Of a DNA stretch of 64,000 nucleotides, positions 46,747-55,684 are shown piece after piece. The DNA is taken from positions 62,001 through 126,000 of the forward strand of contig NZ_QKYW01000010.1 of the NCBI RefSeq assembly GCF_003253735.1, in the 5' to 3' direction. The position numbers and the translations under genes are program-made. The stretch comes from Pseudomonas sp. URMO17WK12:I2. Lineage in GTDB: Bacteria > Pseudomonadota > Gammaproteobacteria > Pseudomonadales > Pseudomonadaceae. The notes under the pieces are model-generated. The model had not been told where the DNA came from. It did no database searches and was given only the letters and a program-made list of their open reading frames with translations. Numbering within the stretch: position 1 is the stretch's first letter; each line of letters begins with the position of its first letter.

Positions 46747-47382
46747 TCAAGCCTCCTCCCGCTTGCGCCACACACTCGCCAGCCAAGGCTGCTGCTCGCG
46801 CGGCAAGCCGGCGGGGCGGTAGTAGTGTTCCAATTCGTCGAAGCCGGCGGCGGCGAGCAGGCGGCGCCAGCTGTCCAGGTCATGCCAGGCACCGTAGCGT
46901 TCGCCGCTCCAGCCTTCCTGGTTGTCACCGCGCGGGTTGGAGCTGAACAGCACGCCGCCCGGCTTCAGGCTGGCGCGCAGTTCCTCGAGAACCCTGGGCA
47001 GTTCCTGGCCAGGAATATGGAACAGCACCGCGTTGGCGAAGATGCCATCGAAGCGCTCGGCCGGTAGATCCAGGGCGAGAAAGTCCTGCTGCCAGACCTC
47101 GCAGCCACTGTCGGCGCGGGCCATGGCGACGAACTCCGGGCAGCCGTCGATGCCGATCGGCTGATGACCCAGGGCGCTGAAGGCGCGCAGGTCCCGGCCG
47201 GGGCCACAGCCGAAGTCGAGAATGCTCAGGGGCGCATTGCCGCGAACATGACGCAGCAGGGCGTCGATGTTCTGGCTGACGTCGTGGTCGCGGGTGCCTT
47301 CGCGAAAGCCTTCGGCACTGGCCTGGTAATGGGCCAGGGTGCGGCTGGTGATCTGTTGCAGTTGTTGGTGATCGAGGGGCAT
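46747..47382 (-). CDS. Class I SAM-dependent methyltransferase
   Basis: A 211-residue soluble methyltransferase. SAM motif I is ILDFGCGPGRDL near 54-65, an acidic ribose-contact residue follows in IGIDGCPEF near 76-84, and motif IV-like FDGIFANAVLFHIP near 110-123 is clear. The C-terminal region has no recognisable substrate domain. The gene is divergent from polB. Small-molecule or protein substrates are both possible. Confidence 0.83.
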   Translation of the reverse strand: MPLDHQQLQQITSRTLAHYQASAEGFREGTRDHDVSQNIDALLRHVRGNAPLSILDFGCGPGRDLRAFSALGHQPIGIDGCPEFVAMARADSGCEVWQQDFLALDLPAERFDGIFANAVLFHIPGQELPRVLEELRASLKPGGVLFSSNPRGDNQEGWSGERYGAWHDLDSWRRLLAAAGFDELEHYYRPAGLPREQQPWLASVWRKREEA

Positions 47383-47483
47383 GGCGGACCTCCGTGCAAA
47401 ACCTGGCGGCCATTTAACCCCATTCTGCAGCCATTGCGCGGGCGGGTTACCATCTCCGTCTGAACAGCATTCGAGGTGGCAGG

Positions 47484-49841
47484 GTGGATCTACAGCAGGG
47501 CTTCGTCCTGACCCGGCATTGGCGTGACACGCCGGCCGGCAGCCAGGTGGAATTCTGGCTGTCGACCGACGCCGGCCCGCGCCTGGTGCGCCTGCCGCCT
47601 CAAACCTCGGTGGCCTTCATTCCTGCCGAACAGCGCGCCCGCGCCGAGACCTTGATCGCCGGCGACCCACAGTTCGAGCTGCGCCCGTTGCAGCTGCGTG
47701 ACTTCCACCAGCGGCCGGTGCTCGGCCTGTACTGCCCTCAGCAGCGTCCGCTTATTCAGCTGGAACAGACCCTGCGCCAGGGCGGGGTGAATGTTTACGA
47801 AGCCGATATCCGCCCGCCGGAGCGCTACCTGATGGAGCGCTTCATCACCGCTCCGGTGCTGTTTGGCGGTGTGGAAGCGGCAGGTGGTGTGCTGATCGAC
47901 GCCCAGCTCAAACCGGCGCCGGCCTATCGCCCACAGCTCAAGCTGGTGTCCCTGGATATCGAAACCACCGAGCGTGGCGAGCTGTATTCCATCGCCCTGG
48001 AAGGTTGCGGCCAACGCCAGGTTTACATGCTCGGGCCGCCGAATCGTGAGGCCGAGGTGGACTTCGACCTCGCCTATCTGGACAGCCGTGCCGCGCTGCT
48101 GGAGGCGCTGAACGACTGGCTGGAGCGCCATGACCCGGACGCCATCATCGGCTGGAACGTCGTGCAGTTCGACCTGCGCGTGCTGCATGAACATGCCCAG
48201 CGTCTGCAGGTGCCGCTGCGCCTGGGGCGTGGCGGCGAACTGCTGAGCTGGCGCGAGCACGGCGCCAAGCAGCATTTCTTCGCCAGTGCGCCGGGGCGGT
48301 TGATCATCGATGGCATCGAGGCGCTGCGTTCGGCGACCTGGAGCTTCCAGTCCTTCAGCCTGGAGAACGTCGCCCAGCAGCTGCTCGGCGAGGGCAAGGC
48401 GATCGACAATCCCTACCAGCGCATGGACGAGATCAACCGCATGTTCGCCGAGGACAAGCCGGCCCTGGCCCGCTACAACCTCAAGGACTGCGAGCTGGTG
48501 ACACGCATCTTCGCCAAGACCGAGTTGCTCACCTTCCTGCTCGAACGCGCCACGGTTACCGGCTTGCCGGTGGATCGCAGCGGCGGCTCGGTGGCGGCGT
48601 TCAGCCACCTGTACATGCCGCTGATGCATCGTCAGGGTTTCGTGGCGCCCAACCAGGGCGAGCGCCCGCCCGAGGCCAGCCCCGGCGGTTTCGTCATGGA
48701 TTCGCGGCCGGGGCTTTACGAGTCGGTGCTGGTGCTCGATTACAAGAGCCTCTATCCGTCGCTGATCCGCACCTTTCTGATCGACCCGGTGGGGCTGATC
48801 GAGGGCCTGCGCCAGCCCGATGATGAACATTCGATACCGGGTTTCCGTGGTGCGCGTTTCTCGCGTACCCAGCATTGCCTGCCGGCCATCGTCGAGCGCG
48901 TATGGCAGGGCCGCGAGGCCGCCAAGCGCGCCGGTAACGCGCCCTTGTCCCAGGCCCTGAAGATCATCATGAACGCCTTCTACGGCGTGCTCGGCTCCAG
49001 CGGTTGCCGCTTCTTCGATACGCGCCTGGCGTCGTCCATCACCCTGCGCGGCCATGAGGTGATGCGCCGTACCCGCGAGCTGATCGAGGCCGAAGGCCAC
49101 ACGGTGATCTACGGCGATACCGACTCCACCTTCGTGTGGCTGCGCAGCGCCCATGGCGAGGAAGACGCCGAGCGCATCGGCCGCGGCCTGGTGCAGCGGG
49201 TCAACGCCTGGTGGCGTGAGCACCTCGCGGCCGAATTCGGTTTGCAGAGCGCCCTGGAACTGCAGTTCGAAACTCACTTCAGGCGCTTTCTGATGCCGAC
49301 CATCCGCGGCATGGAAGAGGGCAGCAAGAAGCGCTATGCCGGGCTGATCCGCCGCGCCGATGGTCGCGAGGAAATGGTCTACAAAGGCCTGGAAACGGTG
49401 CGCAGCGACTGGTCGCCGCTGGCCCGGCAGTTCCAGCAGGAGCTGTACCTGCGCATCTTCAAGGGCCAGCCTTATCAGGATTATGTGCGCGATTATGTGC
49501 AGCGCACCCTGACCGGCGAGTTCGACGAGCGCCTGGTGTACCGCAAACGCCTGCGCAGGCGCCTCGACGATTACCAGCGCAACGTGCCGCCCCACGTGCG
49601 TGCCGCGCGCCTGGCCGACGCCCATAACGATGAAATGCGCCGCCCGCGCCAATACCAGAGTGGCGGCTGGATCAGCTACGTGATCAGCGTCGCCGGCCCG
49701 GAACCCCTGGAGCTGCGTCGCGCGCCCATCGATTACGGTCACTACCTGAGCAAACAGCTGCAGCCGGTGGCCGACGCCATCCTGCCGTTCGTGGACGATG
49801 ACTTCACGGCGTTGATAGGCGGGCAGTTGGAGCTGTTCTGA
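47484..49841 (+). CDS. polB: DNA polymerase II
   Basis: A 785-residue family B polymerase with proofreading, part of the SOS and replication-restart toolkit. The start GFVLTRHWRDTPAG is strongly like E. coli PolB. Exonuclease motifs include VSLDIETTERG near 155-165 and the later NVVQFDLRVL. Polymerase motifs are DYKSLYPSLIRTFLIDP near 417-433, KIIMNAFYGVLGSSG near 493-507 and YGDTDST near 542-548. The start is GTG at 47484 with GAGG 8 nt upstream. No LexA box was found by eye. Confidence 0.95.
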   Translation: MDLQQGFVLTRHWRDTPAGSQVEFWLSTDAGPRLVRLPPQTSVAFIPAEQRARAETLIAGDPQFELRPLQLRDFHQRPVLGLYCPQQRPLIQLEQTLRQGGVNVYEADIRPPERYLMERFITAPVLFGGVEAAGGVLIDAQLKPAPAYRPQLKLVSLDIETTERGELYSIALEGCGQRQVYMLGPPNREAEVDFDLAYLDSRAALLEALNDWLERHDPDAIIGWNVVQFDLRVLHEHAQRLQVPLRLGRGGELLSWREHGAKQHFFASAPGRLIIDGIEALRSATWSFQSFSLENVAQQLLGEGKAIDNPYQRMDEINRMFAEDKPALARYNLKDCELVTRIFAKTELLTFLLERATVTGLPVDRSGGSVAAFSHLYMPLMHRQGFVAPNQGERPPEASPGGFVMDSRPGLYESVLVLDYKSLYPSLIRTFLIDPVGLIEGLRQPDDEHSIPGFRGARFSRTQHCLPAIVERVWQGREAAKRAGNAPLSQALKIIMNAFYGVLGSSGCRFFDTRLASSITLRGHEVMRRTRELIEAEGHTVIYGDTDSTFVWLRSAHGEEDAERIGRGLVQRVNAWWREHLAAEFGLQSALELQFETHFRRFLMPTIRGMEEGSKKRYAGLIRRADGREEMVYKGLETVRSDWSPLARQFQQELYLRIFKGQPYQDYVRDYVQRTLTGEFDERLVYRKRLRRRLDDYQRNVPPHVRAARLADAHNDEMRRPRQYQSGGWISYVISVAGPEPLELRRAPIDYGHYLSKQLQPVADAILPFVDDDFTALIGGQLELF

Positions 49842-49915
49842 GTGCCATGCGCCTGGCTCTCTCGGCGCCGCTCTGGCATCGTCGTGACTGTTTTCATCAC
49901 CCGCTGGAGCTCCTG

Positions 49916-50584
49916 ATGATCCATCCCCTGCATGCCGAGCTCGGTCGCCTGCAGATCGAACGCGTCGCGGTCGATAGCCAGGCCGCGCATATCCACCTGC
50001 GCGATGGCCAGCAGTTTGCCCTCAGGCTGGACGGTTATCTGCGCCTCGACCGCCTTGCCGCCGCGCAGCGTGACGACGTGCGGTTGGAGGGCGGCGGTTT
50101 CGTCGCCAGTTGGCGGTATCATGACGCGGGCCTGTGCGACAGCATCGACCTGGCCTGGGATGAGCTGCAGGACCAGGCCCTGAAGCGCCTGCACGCAGCC
50201 GGCTGGGAGCTGGAAGCTATCAGCCTGCGCGATCGGCAGTTGGTGGTGCTGTGGCGCCTGCAGGCCGACTACTACAACGGCGGCCTGATGCAGTTCTTCG
50301 CCAACTGGGGCCTACCGACCTTCGAGCTGGCGCAGCAGGCGCTGACCCTGATCGGCCTGCCCGCTGCCTGTCAGGCGCTGCGTGATCTGTATGCGGTGTT
50401 CGCTCGCCTGCAGGACGAACCCGAGGAAATCGCCTTATGGGACATCTGCAGCTGGCTTAGCGAAGCGGAGAATACGCGCATCGAGGAGCTGGACGATGGC
50501 TTCGACGCGCTGATCAGCGATCTACCGATCCGCGCGCTGCATCATTTTCTGATCGTCGACACCAGGCGACCGTCGGCCGATTAG
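49916..50584 (+). CDS. DUF2442-like plus DUF4375 (DMP19-type) protein
   Basis: A 222-residue protein of unknown function. The first 75 residues (HIHLRDGQQFALRLDGYLRLDRL) resemble DUF2442, and the rest matches the DUF4375/DMP19 pattern, with DYYNGGLMQFFANWG near 116-130. Fusion of the two is worth noting. The ATG at 49916 follows a GGAG by 7 nt and starts the first conserved stretch; an earlier ATG at 49847 has no clear ribosome site. It lies 74 bases after polB and may be co-transcribed. Confidence 0.65.
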   Translation: MIHPLHAELGRLQIERVAVDSQAAHIHLRDGQQFALRLDGYLRLDRLAAAQRDDVRLEGGGFVASWRYHDAGLCDSIDLAWDELQDQALKRLHAAGWELEAISLRDRQLVVLWRLQADYYNGGLMQFFANWGLPTFELAQQALTLIGLPAACQALRDLYAVFARLQDEPEEIALWDICSWLSEAENTRIEELDDGFDALISDLPIRALHHFLIVDTRRPSAD

Positions 50585-50644
50585 CGGAACCTCCCAGCCC
50601 TACTGGGTTCCCTAGGTTAGACATTCGTAAGGAGGCGACCCGCC

Positions 50645-51196
50645 ATGGCGCTCAGTGAAAAACACAAGATGCTCACCGGCGAACTCTACCTGGCCAGTGA
50701 CCCGGAGCTGCAGGCCGACAGCGCGGCCTCGGTGGCTTGGCTGGCGCGCTATAACGGCAATCTCGGGTTGTCGCCGGCCGAGCGCAATCAGGTGTTGGGC
50801 GAGCGGCTGGCGGCGGTCGGCAAGGGCGTGGTGGTGCGCTCGCCGTTTCACTGCGACTACGGTTTCAACATCAGCCTGGGCGACGGCGTGTTCATCAACT
50901 TCAACTGCGTGATTCTCGACGTGGTGGCGGTGAGCATAGGCGACAAGACGCAAATCGGTCCGGGTGTGCAGATCCTGACAGCCGATCACCCACGCGACCC
51001 GGCCGAGCGCGAGTCCGGCCTCGAGTTCGGGCGACCGGTGACCATCGGCTGCAACGTGTGGATCGGCGCCGGGGCGTTGATCCTGCCGGGGGTGACCATT
51101 GGCGACAACGCGCTGATTGGCGCCGGCAGCGTGGTGACCCGCGATGTGCCGGCCGGCGCGACAGTTGTTGGCAACCCGGCACGGGTGCGGGACTGA
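50645..51196 (+). CDS. Maltose/galactoside O-acetyltransferase family protein
   Basis: A 183-residue left-handed beta-helix acetyltransferase that would move acetyl from acetyl-CoA to a sugar hydroxyl. A N-terminal Mac domain (SEKHKMLTGELYLASDPELQ) is followed by hexapeptide repeats, including DYGFNISLGDGVFINFNCVILD and IGCNVWIGAGALILPGVTIGDNALIGAGSVV. The catalytic His is in TADHPRDPAER near 115. AAGGAGG 9 nt before the ATG is strong. Sugar unknown. Confidence 0.85.
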   Translation: MALSEKHKMLTGELYLASDPELQADSAASVAWLARYNGNLGLSPAERNQVLGERLAAVGKGVVVRSPFHCDYGFNISLGDGVFINFNCVILDVVAVSIGDKTQIGPGVQILTADHPRDPAERESGLEFGRPVTIGCNVWIGAGALILPGVTIGDNALIGAGSVVTRDVPAGATVVGNPARVRD

Positions 51197-51247
51197 GCAG
51201 ATAAAACCAGGCTCGCGGGTAATAAGGCTTGCGGGTTTTTGGTTATA

Positions 51248-51265
51248 AATAAATCATTATTTATT
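51248..51265. promoter_or_regulatory. AT-rich dyad in the lsfA promoter region
   Basis: AATAAAT-CATT-ATTTATT is a perfect 7-bp dyad in an AT-rich stretch 68 bases before lsfA. Sulfur-starvation genes of this type are controlled by CysB in Pseudomonas, and AT-rich regions are its usual targets, but I see no exact consensus. Confidence 0.4.
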
Positions 51266-51332
51266 CTTTTTAATATTTTCCGTTCCTCAGCATAGTGAGC
51301 GTCACACAACGACTCACCTGAGGAGCACACCC

Positions 51333-51971
51333 ATGAGCATCCGCCTGGGCGACATCGCCCCCGACTTCGAGCAGGACTCCAGTGAAGGCCCCATTCGTTT
51401 CCATGAGTGGCTGGGCAATCAGTGGGGCGTGCTGTTCTCCCACCCTGCCGACTTCACGCCGGTGTGCACCACCGAGCTGGGGTTCACCGCCAAGCTGAAG
51501 GACGAGTTCGCCAAGCGCAACGTCAAGGCCATCGCCCTGTCCGTCGACCCGGTCGATTCGCACCTCAAGTGGATCGGCGACATCAACGAGACCCAGAACA
51601 CCGCGGTCAACTTCCCGATCCTCGCCGATGCCGACCGCAAGGTGTCCGAGCTTTATGACCTGATACACCCGAATGCCAACGATACCCTGACGGTGCGTTC
51701 GCTGTTCGTCATCGATCCGAACAAGAAGGTGCGCCTGACCATCACCTACCCGGCGAGCACCGGGCGCAACTTTCACGAAATTCTGCGGGTGATCGATTCG
51801 CTGCAGCTCACCGACAGCCACAAGGTGGCCACGCCGGCCAACTGGCAGGACGGTGACGAGGTGGTGATCGTGCCGTCGCTCAAGGACGAAGACGAGATCA
51901 AGCAGCGCTTCCCCAAGGGCTATCGTGCCGTGAAGCCTTACCTGCGTCTCACCCCGCAGCCCAACAAGTAG
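51333..51971 (+). CDS. lsfA: 1-Cys peroxiredoxin LsfA
   Basis: A 212-residue peroxiredoxin of the Prx6/AhpC-type group. The peroxidatic Cys is in HPADFTPVCTTELG at about residue 45, with the matching downstream Arg in the SLFVIDPNKKVRLT region. No second resolving Cys is visible in the C-terminal part, consistent with 1-Cys enzymes. It removes peroxides in the cytoplasm. It precedes ssuE by 9 nt, the known lsfA-ssuEADCBF order of P. putida, where LsfA is made during sulfate limitation. Linkage to ssu suggests protection from peroxide made by FMN-dependent desulfonation. Confidence 0.92.
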   Translation: MSIRLGDIAPDFEQDSSEGPIRFHEWLGNQWGVLFSHPADFTPVCTTELGFTAKLKDEFAKRNVKAIALSVDPVDSHLKWIGDINETQNTAVNFPILADADRKVSELYDLIHPNANDTLTVRSLFVIDPNKKVRLTITYPASTGRNFHEILRVIDSLQLTDSHKVATPANWQDGDEVVIVPSLKDEDEIKQRFPKGYRAVKPYLRLTPQPNK

Positions 51972-51980
51972 GGACGGCCC

Positions 51981-52568
51981 ATGCTGGTGGTTTTTCTGGG
52001 CGGCAGCCCGAGCCTGAAGTCGCGCTCCAATATCTTGCTGGATAGAGCGCGGCAGTGGCTGCAGGCCCGCGGCGTGGAAGTGTTGACCTACCAGGTACGT
52101 GACTTCGACGCCGAGGATCTGTTGTTCGCCCGCTTCGACAGCCCGCGCATTCAAGGCTTGCAAGCCCATGTGGCCGCCGCCGATGGCCTGGTGGTGGCAA
52201 CGCCGGTGTACAAGGCCTCGTTCTCCGGCGCGCTGAAAACCCTACTCGACGTACTGCCCGAGCGGGCGCTGCAGCACAAGGTGGTGTTGCCGGTGGCTAC
52301 CGGCGGCAGCAATGCGCACATGCTGGCGGTGGATTACGCCCTGAAGCCGGTGCTGTCCGCACTCAAGGCCCAGGAAGTGCTGCACGGCGTATTCGCCGAT
52401 GACAGCCAGATCATTTACACCGAGGCTGGCGGCGACCTTTCGCCGGCCCTGGAGCAGCGTCTGGACGACGCCTTGCAACAGCTGACCCAGGCACTCGATC
52501 GCCGGCCCCAGCCCATCGCGCCGGGCCTGCTCAACGAGCGACTGCTAAGCGGGCGCTGGAGCGCCTGA
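51981..52568 (+). CDS. ssuE: NAD(P)H-dependent FMN reductase SsuE
   Basis: A 195-residue flavodoxin-like reductase that feeds reduced FMN to SsuD. The N-terminal VVFLGGSPSLKSRSNILLD carries the FMN phosphate loop, and ATPVYKASFSGALKTLLDVLP near 73-93 is typical of SsuE/MsuE reductases. It is in the ssu operon, between lsfA and ssuA. The ribosome site is modest. A related enzyme, MsuE, has the same reaction but a different operon. Confidence 0.92.
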   Translation: MLVVFLGGSPSLKSRSNILLDRARQWLQARGVEVLTYQVRDFDAEDLLFARFDSPRIQGLQAHVAAADGLVVATPVYKASFSGALKTLLDVLPERALQHKVVLPVATGGSNAHMLAVDYALKPVLSALKAQEVLHGVFADDSQIIYTEAGGDLSPALEQRLDDALQQLTQALDRRPQPIAPGLLNERLLSGRWSA

Positions 52569-52670
52569 ACTAATCCACACCTACATTCCAGGCAGTTCGC
52601 TGCCGCCCCACCTTACTAGCCCGTCAACGAGGCAGCAGGTGGCCAAACACTCAATGCAGAGGAGAGCGCC

Positions 52671-53636
52671 ATGCGCACTGTTACCCTGCGTCGGAGTCTG
52701 GTCGCCTTGTTTGCCGCGGCCATATCCTTCGGCGCCATTGCTCAAGCCCAAGCCGAGACATTGCGTATCGGTTATCAGAAGTACGGCACCCTGGTGCTGC
52801 TCAAGGCCAACGGCGCGCTGGAAAAGCGCTTTGCCGCCAAGGGCATCGACGTCAAATGGACCGAGTTTCCCGGCGGCCCGCAACTGCTAGAAGGCCTGAA
52901 CGTCGGCTCGGTGGATTTCGGTACCACCGGCGAAACCCCGCCTGTGTTCGCCCAGGCTGCTGGCGCCGATCTGCTCTATGTAGCCTTTGAACCACCAGCG
53001 CCGACCAGCGAGGCGATTCTGGTTCCCAAGGATTCCCCGATCGAATCGGTCGCCGAACTCAAGGGCAAGAAGGTCGCGCTCAACAAGGGCTCCAACGTGC
53101 ATTACCTGCTGGTGCGTGCGCTGGAAGAGGCAGGCCTGAAGTACAGCGACATCCAGCCGGTGTATCTGCCGCCTGCCGATGCCCGCGCCGCCTTCGAACG
53201 CGGCAGCGTGGATGCCTGGGTGATCTGGGATCCCTTCCAGGCCGCTGCCGAACAGCAACTGCAGGCGCGCACCCTGGTCGACGGCAAGGGCCTGGTCAGC
53301 AACCACCAGTTCTATCTGGCCACCCGCCCCTATGCCGAGCAGCACCCGGAAGTGATCGAGGTGCTGGTCGAGGAAATCCGCGCCATTGGTGAGTGGGTCA
53401 AGGCCAATAACGAGCAGACCGTTGCCCAGGTCGCGCCGCTGCTCGGTTTGTCCGCGGACATCACCCGCCTGGCGGTGCAGCGCCAGAGCTACGGCGCCCA
53501 GCTCATCACCCCAGAGGTGGTCGAGGCCCAGCAGAAGATCGCCGACACCTTTAGCGCCCTCAAGCTGATCCCCAAGCCGCTGAACATCAGCGAGGTGATC
53601 TGGCACGCGCCGGCCAGCAAGGTCGCCGGGCAATAA
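52671..53636 (+). CDS. ssuA: Sulfonate ABC transporter substrate-binding protein SsuA
   Basis: A 321-residue periplasmic binding protein with a signal peptide ending near AQA (about residue 27) and an aliphatic-sulfonate-binding fold. Typical segments are LRIGYQKYGTLVLLKANGALE at the start of the mature part, WTEFPGGPQLLEGLNVGSVDFG near 62-83 and WVIWDPFQAAAEQQ near 182-195. AGGAGAG precedes the ATG. A GC hairpin follows the stop, which could raise its level relative to downstream genes. Confidence 0.93.
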   Translation: MRTVTLRRSLVALFAAAISFGAIAQAQAETLRIGYQKYGTLVLLKANGALEKRFAAKGIDVKWTEFPGGPQLLEGLNVGSVDFGTTGETPPVFAQAAGADLLYVAFEPPAPTSEAILVPKDSPIESVAELKGKKVALNKGSNVHYLLVRALEEAGLKYSDIQPVYLPPADARAAFERGSVDAWVIWDPFQAAAEQQLQARTLVDGKGLVSNHQFYLATRPYAEQHPEVIEVLVEEIRAIGEWVKANNEQTVAQVAPLLGLSADITRLAVQRQSYGAQLITPEVVEAQQKIADTFSALKLIPKPLNISEVIWHAPASKVAGQ

Positions 53637-53639
53637 ATT

Positions 53640-53662
53640 CCCGCCCCTGCCGATTGGGCGGG
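53640..53662 (+). other. Intercistronic hairpin between ssuA and ssuD
   Basis: CCCGCCC and GGGCGGG pair across 9 bases, beginning 4 bases after the ssuA stop. No T-run follows. A structure here fits 3'-end protection of the ssuA message segment or weak attenuation of ssuD. Confidence 0.5.
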
Positions 53663-53691
53663 GGCATCGCGATTTCTTAGGAGACCACTCC

Positions 53692-54840
53692 ATGAGCCTC
53701 AACATTTTCTGGTTCCTGCCTACCCACGGCGATGGCCACTACCTGGGCACCTCGCAAGGAGCCCGCGCCGTTGACCACGGCTACCTGCAGCAGATCGCCC
53801 AGGCCGCTGATCGCCTGGGTTTCGGAGGCGTGCTGATTCCCACCGGGCGTTCCTGCGAGGACTCCTGGCTGGTCGCCGCTTCGCTGATTCCGGTAACCCA
53901 GCGCCTGAAGTTTCTGGTTGCCCTGCGCCCGGGGATCATTTCGCCGACCGTGGCGGCGCGCCAGGCGGCAACCCTGGATCGTCTGTCCGGTGGCCGCGCG
54001 CTGTTCAACCTGGTCACCGGTGGCGACCCCGACGAGCTGGCCGGTGATGGACTGAACCTGTCCCACGCCGAGCGTTACGAAGCCTCCGTCGAATTCACCC
54101 GTATCTGGCGCCGCGTGCTGGAAGGCGAGGTGGTCGATTACGAGGGCAAACACATTCAGGTCAAGGGCGCCAAGCTGCTCTATCCGCCTGTCCAGCAACC
54201 ACGCCCGCCGCTGTACTTCGGCGGCTCCTCGGAAGCGGCCCAGGATCTGGCCGCCGAGCAGGTCGAGCTGTACCTGACCTGGGGCGAGCCGCCCGCCGCG
54301 GTGGCCGAGAAGATCGCCCAGGTGCGCGAAAAGGCCAAGGCTCAGGGTCGCGAAGTGCGCTTCGGTATTCGTCTGCACGTGATCGTGCGGGAAACCAATG
54401 AAGAGGCCTGGAAGGCCGCCGACAAGCTGATCTCCCATGTCGACGACGACACCATCGCCCGTGCCCAGGCGTCCCTGGCGCGCTTCGACTCGGTCGGCCA
54501 ACAGCGAATGGCTGCCCTGCACGGCGGCAGCAAGGACAATCTGGAAGTGTCACCCAACCTGTGGGCCGGGGTCGGCCTGGTGCGTGGCGGTGCCGGTACC
54601 GCGCTGGTCGGTGATGGCCCCACGGTCGCCGAGCGGGTCAGGGAATACGCCGCGCTGGGCATCGATACCTTCATCTTCTCCGGTTATCCACACCTCGAAG
54701 AGTCCTACCGGGTTGCCGAGCTGCTGTTCCCCCATCTGGAGGTGAACCGCCCGGCACTGCCGGAAGGTGCCAACTACGTGAGCCCGTTCGGTGAAATGGT
54801 CGCCAACGACATTCTGCCCAAGGCGGCTTCGGCCAGTTGA
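53692..54840 (+). CDS. ssuD: FMNH2-dependent alkanesulfonate monooxygenase SsuD
   Basis: A 382-residue bacterial luciferase-like monooxygenase that cleaves alkanesulfonates to aldehyde and sulfite. The start LNIFWFLPTHGDGHYLGT is the SsuD signature, and LVTGGDPDELAGDGLNLSHAERYEAS near 105-130 lines the active site. The second half carries GGSKDNLEVSPNLWAGVGLVRGGAGTALVGD. It uses reduced flavin from SsuE. AGGAG lies 8 nt before the ATG. The enzyme is cytoplasmic. Confidence 0.96.
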   Translation: MSLNIFWFLPTHGDGHYLGTSQGARAVDHGYLQQIAQAADRLGFGGVLIPTGRSCEDSWLVAASLIPVTQRLKFLVALRPGIISPTVAARQAATLDRLSGGRALFNLVTGGDPDELAGDGLNLSHAERYEASVEFTRIWRRVLEGEVVDYEGKHIQVKGAKLLYPPVQQPRPPLYFGGSSEAAQDLAAEQVELYLTWGEPPAAVAEKIAQVREKAKAQGREVRFGIRLHVIVRETNEEAWKAADKLISHVDDDTIARAQASLARFDSVGQQRMAALHGGSKDNLEVSPNLWAGVGLVRGGAGTALVGDGPTVAERVREYAALGIDTFIFSGYPHLEESYRVAELLFPHLEVNRPALPEGANYVSPFGEMVANDILPKAASAS

Positions 54841-54845
54841 ACAAT

Positions 54846-54867
54846 GGCCGGGCGTGGATGCCCGGCC
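54846..54867 (+). other. Intercistronic hairpin between ssuD and ssuC
   Basis: GGCCGGGC and GCCCGGCC form a perfect 8-bp stem around GTGGAT starting 6 bases after the ssuD stop. The following sequence is not T-rich. It repeats the arrangement seen after ssuA and betB. Confidence 0.5.
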
Positions 54868-54892
54868 CTCGCGATGATCGTCGAGGTACGCG

Positions 54893-55684
54893 ATGAGCAA
54901 CACGTCATTAAACAGCCTGGCCCTGCGCCTGGCACCCTGGGCATTGCCGGTGGCGCTGCTGGTTGCCTGGCAGGCTTCGGTGGCCTTCGGGCTCTTGTCC
55001 ACGCGCATTCTGCCGGCGCCCAGCGCGGTGCTCGCGGCTGGCTGGCAGCTGCTGTCCAGCGGCGACATCTGGACCCACCTGGCAATCAGCGGTTGGCGCG
55101 CCGCTGTCGGCTTCGCCATCGGCGGCGGTATCGGCCTGGTGCTGGGGTTCATCACCGGCCTGTCCACATGGGGCGAGCGGCTGATCGACAGCTCGGTACA
55201 GATGATCCGCAACGTGCCGCACCTGGCGCTGATCCCGCTGGTGATCCTGTGGTTCGGCATCGACGAGAGCGCGAAGATCTTCCTGGTCGCCCTCGGCACC
55301 CTGTTTCCGATCTACCTGAACACCTACCACGGCATCCGCAACGTCGACCCGGCGCTGGTGGAAATGGCGCGCAGCTATGGCCTGTCCGGCTTTGCGTTGT
55401 TCCGTCAGGTGATTCTGCCTGGTGCGTTGCCATCGATTCTGGTCGGTGTGCGCTTCGCGCTCGGTTTGATGTGGCTGACCCTGATCGTCGCCGAAACCAT
55501 TTCCGCCAGCGCCGGTATCGGTTACCTGGCCATGAATGCCCGCGAATTCCTGCAGACCGACGTGGTGGTGTTGGCCATCCTGCTCTACGCCGTGCTCGGT
55601 AAGCTGGCCGACCTGGCCGCCCGTGGCCTGGAGCGTGCCTGGCTGCGCTGGCACCCGGCTTATCAGGGAGCGGCTGCGAAATGA
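54893..55684 (+). CDS. ssuC: Sulfonate ABC transporter permease SsuC
   Basis: A 263-residue inner-membrane permease with about six hydrophobic helices. The cytoplasmic EAA loop is clear (VEMARSYGLSGFALFRQVILPGALPSILVG, about 154-183), which contacts the SsuB ATPase. It imports aliphatic sulfonates with SsuA and SsuB. Its TGA overlaps the ssuB start in an ATGA. The N-terminus NSLALRLAPWALPVALL supports this start. Confidence 0.94.
   Translation: MSNTSLNSLALRLAPWALPVALLVAWQASVAFGLLSTRILPAPSAVLAAGWQLLSSGDIWTHLAISGWRAAVGFAIGGGIGLVLGFITGLSTWGERLIDSSVQMIRNVPHLALIPLVILWFGIDESAKIFLVALGTLFPIYLNTYHGIRNVDPALVEMARSYGLSGFALFRQVILPGALPSILVGVRFALGLMWLTLIVAETISASAGIGYLAMNAREFLQTDVVVLAILLYAVLGKLADLAARGLERAWLRWHPAYQGAAAK

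Noticed and set aside
47490..49742. A 750-codon antisense frame over polB
   Set aside because: It is a GC-rich shadow; polB has complete exonuclease and polymerase motifs.
53637..53691. Intrinsic terminator after ssuA
   Set aside because: The hairpin lacks a T-run and lies inside an operon of functionally linked genes.
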